A program made the translations under genes and the position numbers. Shown here in pieces: positions 10,212 to 22,492 of a stretch of DNA of 64,000 nucleotides (the first letter of the stretch is position 1; the number at the start of each line of letters is the position of its first letter). Under the pieces are notes generated by a model. It was not told the origin of the DNA, did not search any database, and was given only the letters and a program-made list of their open reading frames with translations. The stretch comes from Cinnamomum chago (Eukaryota > Streptophyta > Magnoliopsida > Laurales > Lauraceae), in NCBI GenBank assembly GCA_038049695.1, contig CP142460.1, forward strand, positions 34,506,001 through 34,570,000, given 5' to 3'.

Positions 10212-10531
10212 ACATCGGGTTGCTAAGAGAGGCGTAACATTTTGAGGGAAGCCATTTAACCATTCATTGGGTTATTGCTTTGTTTATATTGGCCGTTGTT
10301 GGCCTCTAATTTTGGGGATTGTAATTAAATGATCTTTTGTTAAACTTTAACTATTTTTGGGAAACATGCTAATGTTCATTGCTCATCCTGATACAGTATT
10401 TCACACTTGATGTTAATGCTTTCATGACTAGAGATAGTCTGACTATTTGATTTGCTACACGCTTCCGCACTTAAAAGAAATGTTCATTGATGGTTGCGAT
10501 ATCCTCACCGCGGACACCTGTGGGAAATTAA

Positions 10532-10679
10532 CAGAGCGAGACGTGTTTCAAGCAATTAAAAGAAACTAGAAATCCTAAGGACGTGGCGAGGATCCGTTAG
10601 ATCTTTCGTTAGCTAGTATCGTGTGAGCAATGTGTGACCCTTTATGTTATTATGTGCTAACCAATTGTTTTGCAGCATC
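10532..10679 (+). other. Element A leader with damaged primer site
   Basis: Untranslated leader. Only CAGAGCGAGACG of the primer site region survives at its start; element B keeps the longer form TAGTATCAGAGC. Just before the gag ATG lies GCTAACC, a T-rich run and TTTTGCAG (10667-10675), which looks like a branch point and splice acceptor. Confidence 0.7.
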
Positions 10680-11460
10680 ATGCCTCCACGTAAGAGAACA
10701 GTGAATGGCATTCCTTCTGCCAGTAACAGTGATCACACCGGGCCAGTAGAAGAAGATATGGTTGAGAACAACCCACCAAACCAGTTTCAGGAAATGATGC
10801 AAGCCATGCTTGACCAACAACGTCAAGCTAATGAGAACCAGGCCAGATTGCAAGAACAGATGCTCAGGAGGGAAGAAGACCATGCTAAAGAGATGGCAGA
10901 AATGCAGAGGCAATTGTTTGAGGTCTTGCAGAGAAGACCAGATCCGGTTCAACCTCAGCCAGCAATCGTCATAAACCAAAGGCAACATGATCCCAATGCC
11001 TTGTTTGAGCGATTCAGGAAGAGAGCTCCGAAGGAATTCCTTGGGGAAGAGGACCCACTAGCTGCAGATGACTGGTTGGAACATACCGAGAACATCTTTG
11101 AGATCTTTCAGTGTACAGGAGGAGATAGAGTGAAGCTAGCATCATCCCTTTTTGTTGGCACAGCAGACAGATGGTGGAAAACAGTGAGGGAAGAATATAG
11201 AACCATGGCTGATGCAGAAGTGTGGGCAAACTTCAAGAGGCAGTTTCATGACAAATACGTACCCGCCCACGTCAAGAAGTAAAAGGATATAGAGTTTCAG
11301 CAGTTGGTGCAAGGGGGCATGACAGTCTTAGAATATCTCACCAAGTTCGAGAGATTGTCTAGATATGCCCCGGACTTGGTAGACACGGTGGAGAAGAAAA
11401 CCGCTAAATTCTTCGAGGGGCTTAATCCCTTCATTGAGAGAGATGCCACCGGAGTAGTAC
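10680..11460 (+). pseudogene. gag: Element A gag, N-terminal part (broken)
   Basis: Start of the gag-pol polyprotein, beginning MPPRKR at the ATG at 10680. It shows a Gln/Glu-rich helical stretch (about residues 30-85), then the retrotransposon gag domain (FRKRAPKEFLGEEDP, DDWLEHTENIFEIF, WWKTVREEY, KRQFHDKYVP). A TAA at 11280-11282 breaks the frame, which then continues unchanged (EYLTKFERLSRYAP, KTAKFFEGLNPFIERDA) until solo LTR C enters after GTAGTA-C at 11460. The matching element B gag is at 23801-25111. Capsid function belongs to the family; this copy cannot make it. Confidence 0.92.
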
Positions 11461-12947
11461 TGTCACGCCCCCAAAACCAGAACCTCGGGGGCGGGAGATG
11501 GGATTAAGCATAAATGTATTTTACTTCTCCCAAGATCCGCGTGTGTGAAGACAACACATTTTGAATATTTTGCGGAAGCATTTGTGGCGTTGCGACCCGA
11601 AGTCCGTGGCCATCGGATTCCGCGTCGCACTCAACCTTTAGCCCATAGCTATTATATCAAGAATCATATCAGACTGGAGTAATCATCACAATAATTTACA
11701 GAGCTGACAGTAACAGGATATTACATTCCCGAATATGTTCAAGTTACAATTATCAATGTACATTAATTAAGAATCCCAAGGAAAAGGGCTAACAAAAGCC
11801 ATACAACAATAAGCTATAAACTACTACCCAAATGTGACGTAGCTCCGATGTCAGACTCAATGTCTACATGACATAGCCGACAAGACAACCTGCAAGGCAT
11901 GGCTCCAAAGCCAACAAAACACTCAACTCGGGGCGAATAAATCTGAACCTGAGTACCAAAAGTAGTGGGTCAGACACGACGGTCTGGCAGGTGGATGAAA
12001 AGAATACAATATAGCGAATAATAATACAAATGATAAATCATGCTATTTGCTCAAAATGCCGCATATAATTAAACGGGTGAAAACTCAGGGATCTCGGATA
12101 AAACATGTATTCTTTTCAAACATGGTTAAAACAGGAAGATCTAATAAAGCATGTGTTCATTTACATCATCTATAAAAGCATAGATATTTGACAATCGGGT
12201 GTTCGTGGAAAACAAGTATGAATATGGAAGTTTGGCAAAACCACGTTCATTTAAACATATTTCAAAGCATGGATCTTCAACAGATCGGGCATTCCTTTAA
12301 AACAGGTATAACATAGGGATCTGGCAAAACGCGTGTCATTTAAAACATATTCTTAAGCATGGATGTTAAATAACTCGGGTAATCATTTGAAATAGGTATA
12401 AACATAGAACCTGACAAAACACGTGTCATTTAAAACATATTTCAAAACAGGGATATTTAACAAATCGGGTATTCATTTGAAATCGGTATAAACATAGTGA
12501 CCTAGCAGAACAAGTATCATTTAAAACAAAGCACGAATGTTTAGCAATACGGGTATTCACTTAAAACATGTATAAACATCGGGATCTAACAAAACGAGTG
12601 TCGTTTAAAACGCATTCCAAAGCATGGACATTTAATAACTCGGGTATTCATTTTAAAACATGTGTAATCATATAACTCTAGCAAAACCATCGATCGTTGG
12701 AACCATATGTAAAAGCATGGGTATTCACCCAACCGGCATTCATGTAAAACATGTACGTGTGCAAAGGACATAAAGCAATATAACAGTGACTGAATTTACA
12801 ATAGAGAGCATTAACACTTATCTAAATAACAACTTTCATAAAAGCAATGAATCATTTAACTGAAAACAAGTAAGCAATATAAACCATGTCGGGTGTCCAA
12901 GGAATCGGGAACTGGCAAGATGGCAATCACAAGAAGCTAAGTCCTCT

Positions 12948-12961
12948 GTCACCGAAGTGAC
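12948..12961 (-). other. Hairpin with TTCG centre in LTR C
   Basis: In sense GTCAC-TTCG-GTGAC; the equivalent of 9874-9887 in element A but with a TTCG loop. Confidence 0.6.
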
Positions 12962-14023
12962 AAGAGCGGGACGTTGGTCTCAGTCACACAAGGTGAGGAG
13001 ACTCAACGTAAATCATATATACAATATAAATACACGGGAACGGGACCACGGTAGCGAACCGGGTATCGGGACGGGACCACGGCAATAACCGGGTATCGGG
13101 ATCCAAACTGCAGCTGGCGGGACGGGAGAGGGATTTCCAAGTCGGTGGATCAAACCGACAAGGTATCCAAGCTTAGTGATGCCGACTCATAGGTCAAAAC
13201 CAATCGAGACATATGCAAGTAAATCATGTACAGTAAATAAACGGGTAACACGGGGGTGCTCAAGGGCACACTGTCACTTCATATCGGGAATACATCTCGG
13301 GACAAATAACTGTTACTAAAGTAACTTCAATGCTTTCGGGAAAACAAGTCATATAATGCAAATCTCGGGAAAAGAGGTGAAACAATGAACTATAACAATT
13401 TCGGGTAAAAATATCGGTTTCAAGATCTATTTAAGTGAATAGGGGTCCCGTATGTCGATTATAACAATTACTTGGTACTCCTTGAGTTTGAAGACATTCC
13501 GGGCTCCTTATGCACTTTTACTACTTTCAAAATCTTAACATGAGCTTATGGGTAGTACTAGGTGTTACAATAGCAAGAATCAAGATTATACACGGTCCAT
13601 CCTAGGCATGACATTAATCCGGAACATCGAGCAACCGATTCAGTCATCGAAAGGAATAGAATTAGCAATAACAAGGAAATAGACTTGTGTTTAGATATGA
13701 CGAAGATATCGCGTCGTTCCATCCCGTTCAAGATTGAAATGGATTAACTTTGATGTCACCGAACCCACCGGGAGGAGTGTCGGCTCAAGACATCCTCACT
13801 CATAGGCCAAACGGTCCAAAAAGGGTAAGGGTCCCACCTAAAACCAAGGATTAGTGTCTAAATCAACACCATTCTTTTCTTTCAGTCCCCTAGTCTTAGA
13901 GACCTTAGATTAGGGTATAATTGGTCTTAACACTAAGGTATACACCCCTAGGACTCATAGAAGGCCCAAAGGTTTCCAAAAAAAACCACAATATCAAATT
14001 TCACTGGACTCAATCTGAGTCCT

Positions 14024-14116
14024 CCGATCGATCGGCCGAAGGTCCGATCGATCGGCCCAAAAAGGCTTACAGTTACTGACAGTCCGATCGATCGGCCTGT
14101 AGGTCCGATCGATTGG
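14024..14116 (-). promoter_or_regulatory. Palindrome cluster CCGATCGATCGG in LTR C
   Basis: Copies start at 14024, 14044, 14084 and 14105 (last one with one mismatch), so spacings are 20, 40 and 21 bp. Position is about 1.38-1.47 kb into the LTR, as in F. Confidence 0.75.
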
Positions 14117-14727
14117 ACCTGGGTACAGCAGGTCCGGGAAAGCTGATTTTTCTTCCTCTTTGTTTCCTTTCCTTCCAACACATGATCAACCACAAAGAAC
14201 CATAAACAAGATGGTTTAAATACATGTTTTCAAGACAATATCATGAGCTAAAGAGCTCCTCATTTCAATTTCCTCTCTTTCCATTCTTTCCATTCTTTCC
14301 ATTCACAATTAATCACAAGGTGGAGAAAACTCATTCATGTGAAATCACTTGAAACCTTGACAATATGATGCATACATTTCCAAGAGATTAACAAGGGAGA
14401 AATAACTCATCAATAAGCACATCTTGAAATCAATATTAATCATATTAAAGACAACTATTAAAATCACCAAAACCATTAATGAATCAAGATTTTTATCACA
14501 AAACATGTTAATAAGCAAAACAATCCATTCATCCACTTGCCTTTGACTCAAATCAAGCAAATCAAGCTCCTAATCACCTCATAGGCTCAAGATCCACAAT
14601 CTCTACAAAAACCCCCAAAACAACCCAAAAATGGGTTAAACAATGAAATGACAATGAAACTTTCCAATAATCAAGGTGGAGCTTCTCTAAGGCTAGAAGA
14701 TTACAAATCTAGAAGATGGGAAGAATC

Positions 14728-14733
14728 ACTTAC
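14728..14733 (-). promoter_or_regulatory. Splice-donor-like GTAAGT, LTR C
   Basis: Sense GTAAGT at LTR position about 764, in the same relative place as in A, B, F and H1. Confidence 0.4.
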
Positions 14734-14989
14734 TTGGATGACCTTCAAATGAGAAGAACAAGCTCAAGGGAGGTCTCTAGGTTGGGAGATTTCTCTTCTA
14801 ATGGCATCCATGAAAAGCTTGCAAGGTGGAGAAGAGAATGGTGATCTCCATTTCTAGTTTGGTGCAAGATTTGTGTGGCTTGGAGATGAAGAAGCAAGAA
14901 GAAGAAGAAGTTACACAATGGGAAACCCTAGGCTCAGCTGGAACAATGGTGAATTGAGTGAATGAAGGAGAAGGGTCTCCTTTTATAAG

Positions 14990-14997
14990 CAAGTGAG
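14990..14997 (-). promoter_or_regulatory. TATA box, LTR C
   Basis: Sense TATAAAAG about 500 bp from the LTR start. F, H1 and B have the same at 499-514 bp. Confidence 0.65.
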
Positions 14998-15501
14998 AAT
15001 GGGTCCCACAACTTAAGGGACTTGGGTGGCTGAAATCATCTAATTCGGGACCTCGGATGGATTCGACGAAGAAGGAAGAAATGATCGTCGAAATATCTAG
15101 TTTCCAAAAAGTGTATGTTTCACGGATTTCGAGAATATCGAGTTTTGGGTACATATTTGGTGTGAAAAGACTGTTTTGCCCTCAAGGCCAAGAAATCGGT
15201 TTTTGGGTTCTCAAATGGATACGAGATCAACATGAAAGTTGTAGGATTCCTCAAGATGAATGCAACGGGCCAAAAACACGATACGAAACAAATCGGGAAA
15301 ATCTCACAAGAAAAACAAAGCCGAAAAGGGAACCCCCAAAGGGCCCCACAAGCTGCCAAAGCACTCAAAAGCCCAAAACTAGAAGAAAACTCAATCTAGC
15401 TCACAAACTCAACCCAACAAATACTAATCCCACTAAAAGAACTAATCCACAAATAAAACAACACTAATCCAAGAGATTAGGGGTCGGGTTCTCACAAGTA
15501 C

Positions 15502-16010
15502 CACCTGCTACTTTTGATGAGGCAGTGAAGAGGGCCTACAGGTTCGAGAACTTCCACAACAAGATCCTCAAAGTGCAAGGCAAGAGTCCAACCCAGCATC
15601 AGAGGAACCATCAGAATAAGAGGCAGAGGACTGGACCAAATCTGCAGAATCCAGTGGTCTGTATCCACTGTGGGAAGAACCATGCTAGTGCTGAGTGTCG
15701 TACTATTACGGGAGCGTGCTTCAGGTGTGGTTCGATGGACCATCGGATGAGGGATTGCCCTAGGCCAAACTGACAGAATCAGCAGCAACAGCAAGGGCCA
15801 CAACGTCCACCACCACCACCACAGCATGCATTGGTTGTCCAAAACCAGCCTAGGCCACTTCAGCAGCAAGCACCACAGCAACAACAGTTCAGACAGCAGC
15901 AGCAGCCACAACAGCAGGCCCGTCATCAGCAGGGACAGCAGCGTCCACCGCAGCAGAATAGGAATGCACCACATGGCAGGCCACAACAAGCTCAGAACAG
16001 GCCACAGCTT
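15502..16010 (+). pseudogene. gag: Element A gag, C-terminal part (zinc knuckles)
   Basis: Resumes the gag frame after solo LTR C (FDEAVKRAYRFENF). It encodes the nucleocapsid: CIHCGKNHASAEC, a slightly short first knuckle, then CFRCGSMDHRMRDC, a standard CCHC knuckle, near 15661-15762. TGA at 15771-15773 interrupts the frame. After it a long Gln/Pro-rich linker (15774-16010) leads into protease without frame change, so gag and pol were one polyprotein. RNA binding is the family role; the stop makes this copy defective. Confidence 0.9.
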
Positions 16011-19000
16011 CGAGGGAAAATTTACGGGGTCAATAGAGTGGATGCAGAGGCAGCGGGTAATGTAGTGGAAGGTACACTTCTTGTTTGTGGGATTAAAGCT
16101 ATGATTTTGTTTGACCCTGGCTCTACACATTCTTTTGTGTCCCATAAATTCTCTAAGTTGATTGATATGCATGCTAGAGAACTTGAGTTCATTTTGACTG
16201 TGGCAACCCCAGTAGGTAAACAAGTTCTTTGTAGAACATTTTACCCTAGTTGCACAGTTCAGATAGGAGAAGTGGTTTTAACCGCAGATCTCATTTCTTT
16301 GGAGATGTTTGATTATGATGTCATCCTAGGGATGGATTGGCTGGCAGGGTACCATGCACTATGGATTGTTTCCATAAGACCCTCACTTTTAAGTTGGTTG
16401 AGACACCAGCAGGAGTGTCGTTTCAGGGAGAGAGGAGGAATCCTTGTGCAGGGTTTGTTTCAGCGTTGAAGGCTGACAGACTTTTGAGAAGTGGTTGTGA
16501 GGCGTATTTAGCATTTATCACGGAGGATAAACGGTCCAAAGGGGTGGAGGAGATCCCAATTATTTGGGAATTCCCGGATGTTTTTCCGGAGGAGATTCCA
16601 AGTTTGCCACCCATGAGAGAGATTGATTTCACCATCGAGTTGTTACCGGGGACTGCCCCGATATCTATTGCACCATATAGAATGGCTCCAACGGAGTTGG
16701 GAGAGTTGAAGACTCAGTTGCAAGAATTGTTGACAAATGTTTTGTGAGACCGAGTGTTTCACCATGGGGAGCTCTAGTCTTGTTTGTTAAGAAGAAGGAT
16801 GGTTCGATGAGAATGTGTATTGATTACAGAAGATTGAATCAAATGACCATCAAGAACAAATAACCATTACCAAGAATAGATGAATTGTTTGACCAGTTGC
16901 AAGGTGCATCATACTTTTCAAAGATTGATTTAAGATCCGGTTACCATCAGCTGAGAGTCAGAGAATCAGATGTGTTGAAAACAGCTTTCCGGACAAGATA
17001 TGGTCACTATGAGTTTCTAGTGATGCCATTTGGGTTGACTAATGCACCGGCAGTGTTCATGGCGTTGATGAACAAGATTTTTGCAGAGTATCTAGATCAG
17101 TTTGTTGTAGTGGTCATAGATGATATTTTGGTGTACTCCAAGACTAGAGAAGAGCATGAAGAGCATTTGAGGATTGCATTGCAACTCTTGAGAGAGAATC
17201 AGCTGTATGCTAAGCCTAACAAGTGTGAATTTTGGCTAGACCAAGTAGCGTTTCTGGGGCACATTATCTCGAAAGAAGGATTGTCAGTGGATCCGTCCAA
17301 GATTGAAGCAGTAGTGAATTGGGAAAGACCGAAGAATGTGACAGAAATCAGGAGTTTTCTGGGATTGGCAAGTTATTATCGAAGGTTTGTGCAAGGTTTT
17401 TCGTCGATTGCGTCACCTTTGACGAAGTTGACAAGGAAAAATGCACCATATGTGTGGACAGAGCAGTGTGAAGAGAGTTTCCAAGAGCTAAAGAAGAGAT
17501 TGACTACAGCACCAGTCCTTACCTTGCCATCCGGGAGCGGCGGTTTTACCATTTTTACCGATGCTTCGAATGTTGGACTTGGTTGTGTGTTGATGCAGGA
17601 AGGAAAAGTGATTGCTTATGGATCTCGGCAGTTGAAAGATCACGAGAAGAACTATGCCACCCATGATTTGGAGTTAGCAGCGGTGGTGTTCGCGTTAAAA
17701 ATGTGGAGACATTACCTCTATGGAGAGCAGTTCGAAGTCCACTCCGACCACCGCAGCTTACAGTATCTGTTTTCGCAGAAGGATCTAAACATGAGGCAGA
17801 GAAGATGGATGGAATATATCAAGGACTATGATTTTCCAATCAAGTACCACCCGGGGAAGGCCAATGTAGTTGCAAATGCCTTGAGTAGGAAATCAGAAGG
17901 CTTGGCAAATCTTAGTGGCACTTGTATTTTTGAGCAATTTGAAGAGTTGAGTTTAGATCTTCAGCCACTGAGGAAGGGTGTTTTGTTGGCTAACATGTCA
18001 GTGTCAGAATCTTCTTTCATTCAGAAGATCAAGGATAGTCAGTTGCAAGATCCAGAGTTGGCCAAGATTTCAGAACATATAGCAGAACGTCCTGATTTTC
18101 GTATTGTGGATGGAGTTTTGTACTACCGTGACCGTTTGTGTGTGCCTAACATTGAAGATTTGAGGAATGATATCATGACCGAGGCTCATAGCACGAGGTA
18201 TTCTATGCATCCAGGCAGCACCAAGATGTATCAGAACTTGAAGGGCAGATTTTGGTGGAACAATATGAAAAGAGAGATTGCAGCGTTTGTCTCCCGCTGC
18301 ATGACTTGTGAGTTGATAAAAGCAGAGCATCACAGGCCTCCAGGGTTGTTACAGCCATTAGAGATCCCGGAGTGGAAATGGGAGCACATTACTATGGACT
18401 TTATTTCGGGATTACCGAGGACTAGCAGAGGCAACGATGCGATATGGGTCATTGTGGACCGTCTCACCAAGTCAGCGCATTTCCTTGCTATGAAGACAGG
18501 GAAGAAGATGCACATGCTACCTTTGGCAGAGTTGTTTGTTAGTGAGATCGTCAGTCGACACGGGCAGCCAGTTTCTATCACATCCGACAGAGACAGCAGA
18601 TTCGTCTCGAGGTTCTGGAAGACATTGCATGAGTCTATGGGTACGAGACTACAGTTTAGCACGGCTTATCACCCGCAGACCGATGGTCAGTCAGAGAGGA
18701 CGATTCAGATTCTTGAGGATATGCTACGTGCTTGTGTGTTAGATTTCAAGACTCAGTGGGATGAGACTCTACCGTTGTGTGAGTTCGCTTACAACAACAG
18801 CTACCATTCGAGCATTGGGATGGCTCCTTTTGAGGCTTTGTATGGCAGGAGGTGTAGGACACCTGTTTGTTGGGAAGAAGTCGGTACTCGCAGTTTCCAT
18901 GGACCGACTATTGTTAGTGAGACCAGCGACAAGATCAAGTTGATTCAAGAACGTCTGAAAGTGTCCCGGAGTAGACAGAAGAGCCATGCAGACTCTCATC

Positions 19001-19479
19001 GCAGGGATTTACAGTTCAAGGAAGGAGATAAGGTTTTCTTGAAAGTGTCACCTACAAGGGGAACATTGAGATTTGGACAGAAGGGCAAGCTATCACGGAG
19101 ATACATTGGACCATATGATATTGTGAGCAAGATCGGTGACGTGGCCTATAGATTGGCCTTACCACCTGAGCTATCTGGTGTACACAACGTCTTCCATGTG
19201 TCTATGTTGAAGAAGTATGTTCCCGATCCTTCGCATGTACTCCGGCATGAACCATTAGAGATCAGAGAGGATGCTACCTATGTTGAGAAACCAGTTGAGA
19301 TCATCGATACCAAGGAACAAGAGTTGAGGACTCGGACTATTCAGTGGGTGAAAGTATTGTGGGAGAATCATGGACCGGAAGAGGCAACGTGGGAATTACG
19401 AGATCAAGTGCAGAAGAAGTACCCACATCTTCTACCAGAGGTGAGTCTTACGTTTCATTTGGAGGACCAAATGCCCTAA
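16011..19479 (+). pseudogene. pol: Element A pol: protease, RT, RNase H, integrase, chromodomain (broken)
   Basis: Domains in order: aspartic protease (LFDPGSTHSFVS near 16110), RT (16600-17340), RNase H ([14 protein letters not shown]; 17540-17760), integrase with HHCC zinc site (about 18180-18310) and DDE core (D near 18397, D near 18585, E near 18695), a GPY module near 19108, and a C-terminal chromodomain ([11 protein letters not shown], to 19440). The chromodomain would steer integration to marked chromatin. Damage: 1-bp deletions near 16353 and 16731, TAA at 16861-16863, and VIDD where RT usually has FIDD or YIDD. From 16864 to the TAA at 19477 the frame is open for about 870 codons. 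Clearly once a complete chromovirus pol, now inactive. Confidence 0.95.
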
Positions 19480-19490
19480 GGGGTGGAGGA
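19478..19490 (+). other. Polypurine tract, element A
   Basis: AAGGGGTGGAGGA directly before the 3' LTR; it overlaps the pol stop codon. Confidence 0.88.
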
Positions 19491-20848
19491 TGTAAGACCC
19501 CGACTCGAGTGAACCCGATTAGTGCTGATTAAGTTGCGTTTTAGTGCTAAGCTTGATTAGTGTTCTTGGCTAAGTTGGGTTTGAATTAGCCTTTGTTATA
19601 GTTTGGGGTATTTTGATTTCCATGTGTTAGTGGGACCCTTTGGGGGTTTCCTTTTCATGACATTGCATATGTTTGAGGATTTATTGGAGGTTTCTGCATT
19701 CGTGATTTTGATCCCGCTTTATTGGTATTGTTATTCCCTACAACTTTCATGTTGATCCCGAGTTCGCTTGAGATCCCGAAACCCGATTTCTTGGCCTTGA
19801 GGGCAAAACAGTCATTGCACACCAAATCTGTACCCTAAGCTTGATATTCCCGAAACCCGCAAAACATATACTTTTTGGAAACTAGATATTTCGACGATCA
19901 TTTCTTCCTTCTTCGTCGAATTCATCCGAGGTCCCGAATGTGATGATTTCAGCCATCCAAGTCCCTTTAGTAGTGGGACCCAATTCATTGTTAACAAAAG
20001 GGAAACCATTATCCCATTCACTTCATCTTTCTTGTTCCAGCACAACCTTTTGAACCTAGGGTTTTTCTTGCAACTTCTTCTTCTTCTCCTTGTTTCTTCA
20101 TCCCCAATCCACCCCCAAGCTTTCACCAAGAGGAGATTAGAGGTCATCATCTTCTTCACCTCATTGAGAGCTCTCTTTCAATAGCTTTTGTGGGGAAGCC
20201 TCCATCTCCAAGACCTTCTTTGAGCTCACCATTACCATTAGAGGACCTTGCAAGTAAGTAATCCCTCCTCATCTCCTAGATTAGTGTTCCTCTAGCTCTT
20301 GATAAGCTCCATTTGCATTATTGAAAGCTCTATCCTTTTCATTCCTTGTTTGACCCATTTTAGGGTTTTATTTGGGGTTTTGCCTTGTAGCTTGGACCAT
20401 GGTCTTGGAGACTTGTTAGAGCTTGATTTCATTGATTTGAAGACCTAAGGCAAGTGAATGATTCGGTGTTTTAAGTTTTAAATGGTTTGGTGAAACATTT
20501 ATGGATTTTCATGTTTTCATTAATATGTTTATGGTTGAAATAAATGCTCTTGATGGAGAACCTTATGAATGCATTTATGATCATATAGGAGTGTTGGTTC
20601 ATAGCAATTAATGTTTCATTGTTTTGTCTTGAATATGTACATTGTGTGAAATGGTTTCCTCTTCTCTTTGCTTGTATGGGATGTGATATGGATGGAGGAG
20701 AATGGGATGGATGTAGTTGGGAATTTGAGGTCATTTGAATGGAGATTTATACTCCTTATTTGATGTATGAAAGTGATTGAAATGAGATTGTAGAAGGAAG
20801 AGAAAGAGGACAGCTGAACTGGTCCGGAATCAATTTCTAGACAGTTCG

Positions 20849-21113
20849 CTCGAGCGACCATGACACTTCGCTCGAGCGACCTGTCCAGGAAAGGGTTCGG
20901 AGCATCCCAGTAGCTTGGTCGCTCGAGCGGACCCCTGGTCGCTCGAGCGGACATCCCAGAACTCATTCCAGAGAGTTGTTCGTTCGAACGCACTTAAATA
21001 TTCGCTCGACCCAATGAGTTCGTTCGAGCGACCTCAAATTCGCTCGAGCGAACCCACCCAGACCACCATTCCAGCGAGCGACTCGCTCGAGCGAACCCTC
21101 CAGTTCGCTCGAG
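20849..21113 (+). promoter_or_regulatory. Palindrome cluster TCGCTCGAGCGA, element A 3' LTR
   Basis: CTCGAG cores or one-base variants start at 20849, 20871, 20922, 20942, 20983, 21005, 21023, 21043, 21086 and 21108. Neighbour spacings inside groups are 22, 20, 22, 18, 20 and 22 bp. Confidence 0.75.
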
Positions 21114-21983
21114 CGATGCGGTTCGTCTGGCATGGACTATGTTTGGGACAATGTTCAACTGTTTCAATGGTTGGGTCTATTCTCTGGGAACCCCTCTATA
21201 TCAAGGAGATTTATTAAGCATTGTATGAGGCCATTCGAGGAAGAAACCATATCACCAAGATTTCACTCGAAGTTTTGAAACTTCAAGGTGTATAAGGAGC
21301 CCGGAATGTCTTCTAACTCAAGGAGTACCAAGTCTTCATTATAATCGACATACGGGATCCCCATATACTAAATAGATCTTGAAACCAGTATTTTACCCGA
21401 AATTGCTATAGTTCATTGTTTCACCTCATTGCAAGATTTACCTTACATGATGTGTTTTCCCAAAGGCATGATAGTTACACTAGGAACGAAAGTGTGCCCT
21501 TGTGCACCCCGTCCCACTCGTTTATATATTGTACTCGATTTACTTGCATAAGTCTCGATTTGATATTTAACCTATGTGTCGGCATCACTAAGCTTGGATA
21601 CCTTGTCGGTTTGATCCACCGACTTGGAGATCCCTCTCCCGTCCCGCCAGCTACAGTTTGGATCCCGATACCCGGTCATTTCCGTGGTCCTGTCCCGATA
21701 CCCGGTTCGCTACCGTGGTCCCGTCCCATATATTTATATTGTATATATGATTTACGTTGATTCTCCTCATCTCGTATGACTGAGATCAACGTCCCGTGAT
21801 ACTATTGTCACTTTAGTGACAGAGGACTTAGCTTTATGTGATTGCCATCTCGTGAGTTCCCGACCCCTTGGCTGCCTCATATTTTATGTTGTTGTATCCC
21901 TTCAGGTATTTCCCTTATTATTTTATGTTGTTGTATCCCTTCACTCTCTTGCCAGACCGTCGTGTCTGATTCATTTGCTTTGG

Positions 21984-22082
21984 TACTCAGGTCCCGTTGC
22001 CGGTTTCCTTGAGGAGGAGCCTGAGGAGGCGGTAGGCGAGCCGCAACCTCTAGTCGAGTGGCGCGCTGACGATGTCATGTAG
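21984..22082 (+). other. Conserved 99-nt reading frame, element A 3' LTR
   Basis: Same frame as 10113-10211, ending DDVM and TAG; differs from the 5' copy in the codons before DDVM. Confidence 0.4.
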
Positions 22083-22492
22083 ACATCGGGTTGCTAAGAG
22101 AGGCGTAACATTTTGAGGGAAACTATTTAACCATTCATTGGGTTATTGCTTTGTTTATATTGGCCGTTGTTGGCCTCTAATTTTGGGGATTGTAATTAAA
22201 TGATCTTTTGTTAAACTTTAACTATTTTTGGGAAACATGCTAATGTTCATTGCTCATTCTGATACAGTATTTCACACTTGAGGTTAATGCTTTCATGACT
22301 AGAGATAGTCTGACTATTTGATTTGCTACACGCTTCCGCACTTAAAAGAAATGTTCATTGATGGTTGCGATATCCTCACCGCGGACACCTGTGGGAAATT
22401 AAATATGTGCATGTTGTTATTGTTGACCCTTCAGCCATTAATTACATTTAGTCCCGATCCTGGATTAGGACTCCCGGTCCGGGGTCGCGACT

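Larger units (their letters stand above)
7603..10531 (+). repeat. Element A 5' LTR, right part
   Basis: Continuation of the LTR begun at 355; GGCTA at 7598-7602 is the S0 target copy. It aligns with 19573-22402 of the 3' LTR, then stops short: after GGGAAATTAA (to 10531) the last about 90 bp of the LTR and the start of the primer site are missing, and the sequence continues CAGAGCGAGACG. The short antisense and sense reading frames in this stretch are not credible genes. Confidence 0.9.
11461..15496 (-). mobile_element. C: solo LTR of a Tekay-like gypsy family
   Basis: 4036 bp, reading in sense TGTGAGAACCCGACC...GGGGGCGTGACA on the minus strand, flanked by AGTAC (11456-11460, 15497-15501). 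There is no internal region, so it is a product of LTR-LTR recombination. It lies in element A gag, and removing it restores the gag codons. It is the same family as LTR F (61430 on) and close to H. It carries a CCGATCGATCGG cluster (14024-14116), hairpin 12948-12961, TATA at 14990-14997 and donor-like GTAAGT at 14728-14733. Short reading frames inside it are not genes. Confidence 0.93.
355..22492 (+). mobile_element. Element A: Tekay-like Ty3/gypsy chromovirus with two nested insertions
   Basis: A nearly full-length LTR retrotransposon. It starts TGTAAGACCCC at 355 and ends ...GGGGTCGCGACT at 22492, flanked by CTTTC on both sides (350-354, 22493-22497), and it sits inside pol of element B. 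Order: 5' LTR (355-10531, interrupted by S0), leader, gag (10680-11460 and 15502-16010, interrupted by solo LTR C), pol to 19479, polypurine tract, 3' LTR (19491-22492). The chromodomain at the integrase end and the gag/pol sequence place it in the chromoviruses; Tekay/Del is my best assignment, not proven. It is dead: nonsense codons, two frameshifts, and loss of the 5' LTR end with most of the primer site. Net length without nested elements is about 10.9 kb. Confidence 0.93.
19491..22492 (+). repeat. Element A 3' LTR
   Basis: 3002 bp. Relative to the 5' copy it has lost about 35 bp near 21484 and is rearranged near 21880. It retains the LTR end missing from the 5' copy. Contents: donor-like GTAAGT 20254-20259, palindrome cluster 20849-21113, hairpin 21807-21820, 99-nt frame 21984-22082. 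The final base is T where the family expects A (GCGACA in D). Confidence 0.93.

Noticed and set aside
15057-15467. 136-codon frame at the right end of solo LTR C, and the antisense frames at 61459-61870
   Set aside because: Same LTR sequence read by chance. No domain, and frames are not maintained between C, F and H.
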